Assembly (NCBI GenBank): GCA_034359265.1
Contig: CP136893.1
Location: 17,303,001-17,367,000 of the forward strand
Source: Canna indica
Lineage: Eukaryota > Streptophyta > Magnoliopsida > Zingiberales > Cannaceae
DNA length: 64,000 nucleotides
Reading direction: 5' to 3'
Under the pieces are notes generated by a model. The model did no database searches, was not told the DNA's origin, and saw nothing but the letters and a program-made list of their open reading frames with translations. Positions 58,190 through 64,000 of the stretch are shown here, piece by piece (positions within the stretch are counted from its first letter, which is position 1; each line of letters opens with the position of its first letter). Made by a program: the position numbers and the translations under genes.

Positions 58190-58340
58190 CGCGCGCAATC
58201 GTGCACCTTGAGGAAACTGCATATGGCACGTAGGTTGTCGCAGTACTCGGGGAGTGGGAAGTGCTGTAAGGTGCTGATCCGGTCGGCGTGGGCGGAGGCA
58301 GGGAGGAGGAGGAGCAGAAGGGAAGAACAAGGTTTGCAGC
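58190..58340 (-). pseudogene. Second captured gene fragment, unidentified
   Basis: The minus strand has a GC-rich stretch reading as a Leu-rich, signal-peptide-like segment ending PASAHADRISTLQHF, then PLPEYCDNLRAICSFLK, followed at once by a possible donor (AAG|GTGCAC). It looks like the first exon of a plant gene with a cleaved N-terminus. I do not recognise the family. The composition is unlike the AT-rich neighbours and unlike TGD1. Confidence 0.5.
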
Positions 58341-58386
58341 GGTGGGAGGGAAAGAGCGGTGGGCGGGAGGGAGAGAAAAAAAGTGG

Positions 58387-59212
58387 ACTTTAGTTCAGAT
58401 AGTTTTAAATTTTTAGTTTTCACATTTTATTTTCATTTAGAATTTAGTTCCTATCAGATGAGACTTAAATGGAATTGACATGGATAATAAATGCTGACTA
58501 GACATTGCTGACGTGGAGCCTGTAAGGATCAATTTTGTAAACTATAAGAATTAAAACTAAATTTTTGTAAATTATGCGGACTAAAACTAAAATTTTATAA
58601 ATTATAAGGACTAAAATCAAAATTCAAGTAATTATTTTTTCTAATAAATATAAAAAATGGATCAAAATGGAAGTGAAAAAGTGATCAGTGAAGACATAAG
58701 TAGATCAGGAGAGCGAGTTTTTGAATTCTACAACTACTACAGAATTCACGCTAAATCAGGATAATTAATTGATAAAAAATGACGCATAATGATGGCATCA
58801 GTTTAAATCCACCAAAATTAACATAAATTACTATAGTGTGCTCAATTTTAATATTTTTAAATATTATAATTATTTAAAAATAAATTTAAAAATATTTTAT
58901 CATATTTTATATTTTTTTAAGAAAAAATAATAATTTTGATCCCTATAATTTACTTGAATTTTGATTTTAGTCCCTATAGTTTACAAAATTTTGATTTTAG
59001 TCATCATAATTTACAAAGTTGGTCCTTGTAGGTCTACATCAACAATGTCCAGTCAGTATTTTTTATCCACGTCAGCTCCGTTTAGACCTCATGTGACGGT
59101 GGGGATTAAATCCAAAATGAAAATAAAGTGTGGTGACTAAAATAAAAAATTTAAAATTACGAAGACTAAAACCAAAATTCAAGTAAACGAGGACCAAAAG
59201 TATAATTTTTCC
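58387..59212. mobile_element. Second copy of the 50095-51703 Mutator-like family, left end missing
   Basis: The right terminus (GGACCAAAAGTATAATTTTT, CC at 59212) and inner blocks ('gatcagtgaagacataagtagatcagg', 'attcacgctaaatcaggataatta') match the element at 50095-51703. The left arm starts about 80 bp inside its expected terminus, directly beside the captured fragment. Only one inner unit is present. Confidence 0.75.
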
Positions 59213-59429
59213 TAAAGTTTATAATCAATCTATAAAAATAATATTATTTTAGAGAAATATGCCACATCGCCAAGAACGTTAACCACGTAGATATTTTTAA
59301 TGGCAAGGTGTAGGCCAGAGATCAAAGTGGGGACAGAAAAAAGTTTTGATAGTCAAGTGAGTGAAAAAAAATTATGGGACCAAAGTAAATTAATCATCAT
59401 AGTTGAGAACCATTTTGATCATTTGATCA

Positions 59430-60016
59430 TTTTATATTATTTTTATAATTTTGAGTGGAAGAAATGTTAGTCTTTTATAATATGTTTGTTTCATTGAATA
59501 TGATATGATTAGATTGAATGATAAATAATGAAGAATTATATATGAATTTTTTAAATTCGATGCATATTAAATAAAATATTATTTTTATATTTTTTTTTCT
59601 AATATATACATCAAATAAATAATGAATATTAATTCATCTCATATCGTATTATCATCATCATTTGTCCAATAAGTTGGATTTAGTCATACCACTTATAGAT
59701 ATTTTTAAACACCTAAAATATCCTTTATTTAATCCCAACTATTAATAATTCATTCTTTTTCCCCATTATTCATCCTTAATTTTGCTGTTACTTATAACTT
59801 TTTAGTTAATTTAATAAAATCTTATTTAGTTCATCCTTAATAGCACGTAGAAGAATATATACTTAGGGCTTATTCAGTTTCGGTCGGGCATTTTTCCGAA
59901 CACTTGATACGTTCCGTTCACACAATATAGAATATTTAATATCTCTTTACCCCTAAAACCCCACGCTCTGTTGCGGTTCATTTTTCCGAATAGCGCCTTC
60001 CGCCCCCGGCTCCGCC
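59430..60016. promoter_or_regulatory. Upstream region of DUS3
   Basis: AT-rich sequence, with the last 130 bp presumably promoter and leader. No clear TATA box; 'cacaatatagaatatttaat' near 59920-59940 is a weak candidate. Confidence 0.35.
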
Positions 60017-63000
60017 ATGGAAGGAGCAGCACCGCCCCAGGAGACAGAGGAAAAGGTCGGCGTTGGGAGCGCCGGCGCAGACGCTCCTGAGGCCGCCTCC
60101 CGCCCGAGGCCGGAGGATTTGGTGGCCAGAGCGATTGCTCCGGTTAAGAATGAGTACCTCCGCCCCCCTCCTTCTAGGTCCGCCGCCGTCGGTCGTGAAG
60201 TTGACGATGATGACAACGAGAAGAAGAGCAGCTCTTCTAACGCAGTTGTTGTGAAGGAGAAGAAGTCCAGGAGGCAGCTTAAGAGAGAGCGGAAGCAGGT
60301 AGTGTTTTCCTTAGCAAACTCACAAGCCGATTTGGATAGATCCATAGATGGTTGCAAGCTAAATTATGATTTGGGTTGGTCTTTTTTGTCATTTTTTTGT
60401 TACATTTTGCTGTTTGGTTTATATGCAGAACTCATGAATATAGAGAGGAACTAAGGTAGTATGTTTTTAGGAATATAATTGAGTTACCAAGATATATAAC
60501 TGTTGTGAAGAGGGTAACTAAAGCATGTTTAACTGAATCATGTTAATGGAATTTGCTGCTTTCGTGCAGATTTATGTTCATGAATTGTGTTTCTAACTTC
60601 TAAGAGGTTTTAGTGCTTAATTTTTCATCATTAAGTTGCTGTTCTTGCTGAAAATAATGTCAGAGCTCAGAGTGACAGAGTGGTATTTCAGTTGAAGAAT
60701 CTATGCATATTAGATTAGCTTTAAGGAAAGATGCTTTAGGAGTTATTATTGTGTTAGTGATTTATTCATTGCTGGTATATGTAGGGGAGGAACCTTTCCT
60801 CAAACAATGCTAGTATATTATCTTTTGTTGCCTAGCTAGAAGTGCGCATGAGTCTTGATGAATATTTCTCATACTATATAGAAATATGGAATCGTGGAAA
60901 TGAGAAGTAATTAGTATCCGTGTTTCATAGGCCACTTCAAGTGAGTTTTTGCCCTAAATTCTTGTAGTTGAGATGAGGAATTTTCATCTTGTATTTTATC
61001 ATTAAAAAAGAGAGGCTGGCATGCCACAACAATAAAGTTATCCACTTTGACTTGGAGGTCATGGGTTCGAGCCACAGAAATAGCCTATAGGTAAAAAGCA
61101 GGGGGAAGGCAAAAGTGGGATTGCTTCATGCACTGGGTCACCACCCTTTCTTTATTTATTATTAAAAAATTGACTATTAAAGTTTCTAAGAAATTGGAAT
61201 GCATGTGGCATTTTATATAATTTATTTCAACTTCCCTTCTATTCTTCCTTCTTGTCTATGAAAAAAAGTGTCTGAGTAATTGTATACTTCTCTTTCGTTA
61301 ATTTTGACTTGTCTGCATATGTACTATAAATTAAGGTTTAAAATCTCGACCGAAACGGTACGGTAAGTCCGGTATTTACCGGTATTTTAGATTTCCGGTA
61401 TACGATATACCTGGTATTTGAAGAAACCGAGTATATTATGTATACCGGGCGGTATATGGCGGTATACCGCCCGGCATGGGCGGTATACCGCCCGGTATGG
61501 GCAGTATGGGCGGTATATGGTGGTATGTCACGAAAAAAAATAAAAAATAAAAAAAACTCGGCCAGTATGCATTTTCATACCGGTCCGTACCGTGTGTCGG
61601 TACGGTACGGTACCGGTATATACCGGTACCGGCCGGTGACCGAAACCGGTACCGGTACCGAGATTTTAAACCATGCTATAAATACTTCACTGATGTTTTC
61701 TTTAAATTCTATATATTGCTTGTAAGTGAAAATCATTATGTTTTTTGAATGAAAAATGCCTAGGAGCAAAAGTCTGCGAAAAATATATGTCCAGAAGTAG
61801 CTAAAACTGGAAATGGTGATGCATGCCGTTATAAGGATAACTGCCGCTTCAGCCATGACTTGGATGCATTCTTGGCAGAGGTATACTCCTTAATGTCTTT
61901 ACATGATTGATTTATTGCTTTTGATAATTAGTCTTTCTTCCTTCACTACTGCTCAATTCCTATAATGATAATGTATCTTATGCCATTGCATGCAGAAACT
62001 ACCTGATCTAGAAGGGACTTGTCCATTCATCAGTGCTGATGAAGCTTGTCCTTATGGAATAGCTTGTAGATATTCAAAAACGCATGGGGAACACTCATTG
62101 TTAGAGCTTAATATACCTACTAAGAAAAGCTCTGAAATCAACAGTTTGAGCAAAGATTTGCAAAAGCTTTTGTGGAAGAACAAAGTTAGTTTTCCAAAGG
62201 CAGATTTTCAGCTCAAATCCCTCGGTCTTAAGGTGGGTGTAGAAGTGCAAAGATTTTTATTAGATGTAAATTTAGGAAACATTTTCTTGCAACATCTTCA
62301 CTATTCAACATGAGTAAAATAGTAGTATAAATTCTTGTGATAGAGCTCCTGTATTTTTCCTATTCTTTTGGTTGCGGTCCAATTTTTTTTAATTACCTAT
62401 CTCTCAGGCTAATCGGTTATTGGGTGGATTCATTTCCATATGTCAATACCTGAACTTTTTTCATTTTAGTGATATTACACTGAAAAAAAAATCACTTTAG
62501 GAATAGGTATGCTTTCTTATGAATATATTTGTTCATCATCAGACAAATCATGTTATGACACTTTACTTTCGTCATGGTTATGAATTAGTGCAGAGACTAT
62601 CTGAAACACTTGTTTAGTTAAGCCTGGCTAACTTATCTTGCGTTTCATTTTTGTAATGAATTCATATTATTGGGCTCGATCCATCTTGCTTTTAGAACTA
62701 AAGCAAGAATAACCTGGCCAGCAGTAGTCTTGGTTTCTCCTTGAGAACAACAAATTTAGGTGACTAGGGTTTCATGAAAATCACCACTTCCCATACAAAG
62801 ATGATGATATATATTGACCCGCTCAAATTTTGCATTATCTGCAGCTTCATTGAATAGGCCAACCAATATAATCTTGTCACCGAGGATTCTGTCTAGTTTA
62901 ATTGACAGGCTAAAGTTCTGTTATATGTCCAGCCCAATTTTAATTCTCTTTGTTAGATATTTCATTCTTGGATTTGAAATAAATCAATAATATTCTCTTG

Positions 63001-64000
63001 AACTAGAGATGCACTGTTGAGTCCTTGGTAAAATAAGAAGCTTTTCAGGTTTTCTGCAAAGATATATCAGTGAGAAATTTTGACTTATTTTATATAGTGT
63101 AGCAGATATTAAGATTGTCATATTGCTATGGACACATCTGAGATCAATAAATGCTCAGGAGTTTATTCATCCTTTTCCTTCTTCTTGTTGCTGAATTCAT
63201 AGTAGAAGCTGGAAGAGTATATGATACTCAATTGTCGTAGGACTGTGTTTCTTTTTATTTTTTGGCAACATATTCAGTGAAGACTTTGTAATAGTAATGC
63301 AGTTCCCATCATAATGTTCTAGTTCACGGACTATCACTCGTAATTTTTGCAGTTCCCATCATAATTGTGATTTTCACTTATCTTAAAATCATACACATGA
63401 CTTTGTAATAGTAATGCATATAATATTGCAGTATCTTTTCTCCCTTCAATATCTTGAATTACTCGATGTAATATGATCATAATCTAGTCAGACCAAAAGT
63501 CAACTCATGTGGAGCATCGACTGACAATCGTACCAACTGTTTGCTTTATTCATGTCAATGTTATTCCAAAACAAAAGTGAAAGTAGTGTGCTCTTTTTAT
63601 TCTATATATCATCATTCCATTTTACAGGGAGGTAGTAATGCACACTCAAACTCGGGAGCTGATCCTGTTAAAGAGCATCGAGAAAATCTAGACGAATCAA
63701 ATAATCTTCACTTAGACAATGATCATAAAGATTTAAATTGCTGCTCTGAGCCGGCTAAACAATGCAACCCAGCATGTGTGGAAAATGAGTGTTTGGACAA
63801 TGACTCTATTTCTGATGACTCAAGACCTGTGAAGAAGGCAAAGAGCAAAATTGACAAAAGTGGTTCCTCGCCTGATTTCATTAATGGTATGCCTGGCAAC
63901 TTAGTTTTCTGTAGCTCCGAAGTTGTAAATATTTTGACTGTTGAATAATACGCCTATCTTATTTGCTGATTAAAAAATTTGGGCAGGTTCAAAGCTTATA
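60017..64000 (+). CDS. DUS3: tRNA-dihydrouridine(47) synthase 3-like, 5' part
   Basis: Exons: 60017-60298, 61764-61880, 61996-62232, 63628-63886 and 63987 to beyond the window, all with GT-AG introns. The start ATG has a strong context (CCGCCATGG). The N-terminus includes the block PEDLVARAIAPVKNEYLRPP and the basic KEKKSRRQLKRERKQ. Exon 2 gives the first CCCH finger (CPEVAKTGNGDACRYKDNC, then RFSH), exon 3 the second (CPFISADEACPYGIACRYSK, then TH) and LLWKNKVSFPKADFQLKSLG. Exon 4 codes a Ser/Asp-rich linker with KKAKSKI, and exon 5 begins GSKLI, where the catalytic Dus barrel is expected. This order is that of plant and animal Dus3, which reduces uridine 47 in the variable loop of tRNA using a flavin. 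Catalytic residues lie outside the window. Intron 1 (1,465 bp) holds a SINE-like piece and a hAT MITE. Confidence 0.92.
61010..61165 (+). mobile_element. SINE-like (Au-SINE type) fragment in DUS3 intron 1
   Basis: GGTCATGGGTTCGAGCC is a tRNA-type B box. It is followed by 'acagaaatagcctatag...aaaagcagggggaaggcaaaa' and 'gggtcaccaccctttcttt', the order of an Au-SINE body. The 5' A box is poor and the tail is AT-rich. Confidence 0.55.
61332..61675. mobile_element. hAT MITE in DUS3 intron 1
   Basis: Ends TAAGGTTTAAAATCTCG and CGAGATTTTAAACCATG with a perfect 8-bp target duplication CTATAAAT (61324-61331 and 61676-61683). The body is almost entirely built from CCGGTATACCG and GGTACCGG units. Confidence 0.9.

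Larger units (their letters stand above)
56997..59429. mobile_element. Pack-MULE-like element carrying gene fragments
   Basis: The left arm (56997-57178; CCAAAATAGTCTCTCAGCTA, 'ttttggtccc', 'cacttgactac', 'aaaatatctacgtggctaa', 'atgacatatttctttaaaata') is repeated in inverted form at 59246-59429 ('attttagagaaatatgccaca', 'taaccacgtagatattttt', 'gtcaagtgagtg', 'gggaccaaagtaaat', 'gagaaccattttgat'). Arms of about 180 bp with ordinary gene pieces between them are the Pack-MULE pattern. A target duplication was not identified, so exact ends are approximate. Confidence 0.75.

Overview
This is a piece of a plant nuclear genome: split genes with GT-AG introns, plant gene families (a START/polyketide-cyclase-like membrane protein, the N-terminal part of tRNA-dihydrouridine synthase 3, a small plant membrane protein) and a very dense load of plant transposons (Copia, Gypsy solo LTRs, LINEs, CACTA, Mutator, hAT, MITEs). 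The GC-rich first exons of the two split genes, set in AT-rich surroundings, are more typical of monocots than of most eudicots; that is an inference, and the species cannot be named from the window.

Layout. 1-8.1 kb: a broken cytochrome P450 3' end, a MITE, a Mutator-like element with a second Mutator-like MITE inside its left arm (both with perfect 9-bp target duplications), a degraded LINE, a lone CACTA terminus and another MITE. 8.1-10.8 kb: the START-domain gene (five exons, + strand). 11.9-26.5 kb: a MITE, a Gypsy-type solo LTR, a LINE fragment (- strand) split by a young but mutated Copia element (18041-23441, 256-bp LTRs with 5 differences), then a second LINE (- strand). 26.5-41.1 kb: a nest three elements deep. 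A 3.1-kb Gypsy solo LTR (target duplication GCTAG) contains CACTA-2 (27991-39476), which contains CACTA-3 (34132-39170, target duplication AAT). 42.5-43.0 kb: a small intronless membrane-protein gene (- strand). 45.1-56.6 kb: CACTA-C (45060-49425, carrying a hAT MITE), a hAT element, a palindromic Mutator-like element and CACTA-4 (52057-55981, carrying a palindromic MITE). 56.6-59.4 kb: a hAT element and a Pack-MULE-like element holding a broken copy of part of the chloroplast lipid-transporter permease gene TGD1 plus a piece of a second gene. 60.0-64.0 kb: the 5' part of a DUS3 gene (+ strand), running off the right edge, with a SINE-like fragment and a hAT MITE in intron 1.

The most notable material is in the four related CACTA elements. 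All carry, upstream of the TnpD start, (a) a long hairpin of about 185 bp whose arm sequence differs between subfamilies while pairing is kept, and (b) a tandem array built on GTCCAAAGTGGAC, with about 2 to 12 copies. CACTA-2 keeps the TnpD transposase core but lacks the DUF4216-type part and has a broken second gene; CACTA-3 has lost the core but keeps the DUF4216-type part and an apparently open second gene. Several nested insertions can be checked inside the window because an uninterrupted related copy supplies the empty site. Exon limits, domain names and family calls come from reading the translations and from recalled families; no database search was run.
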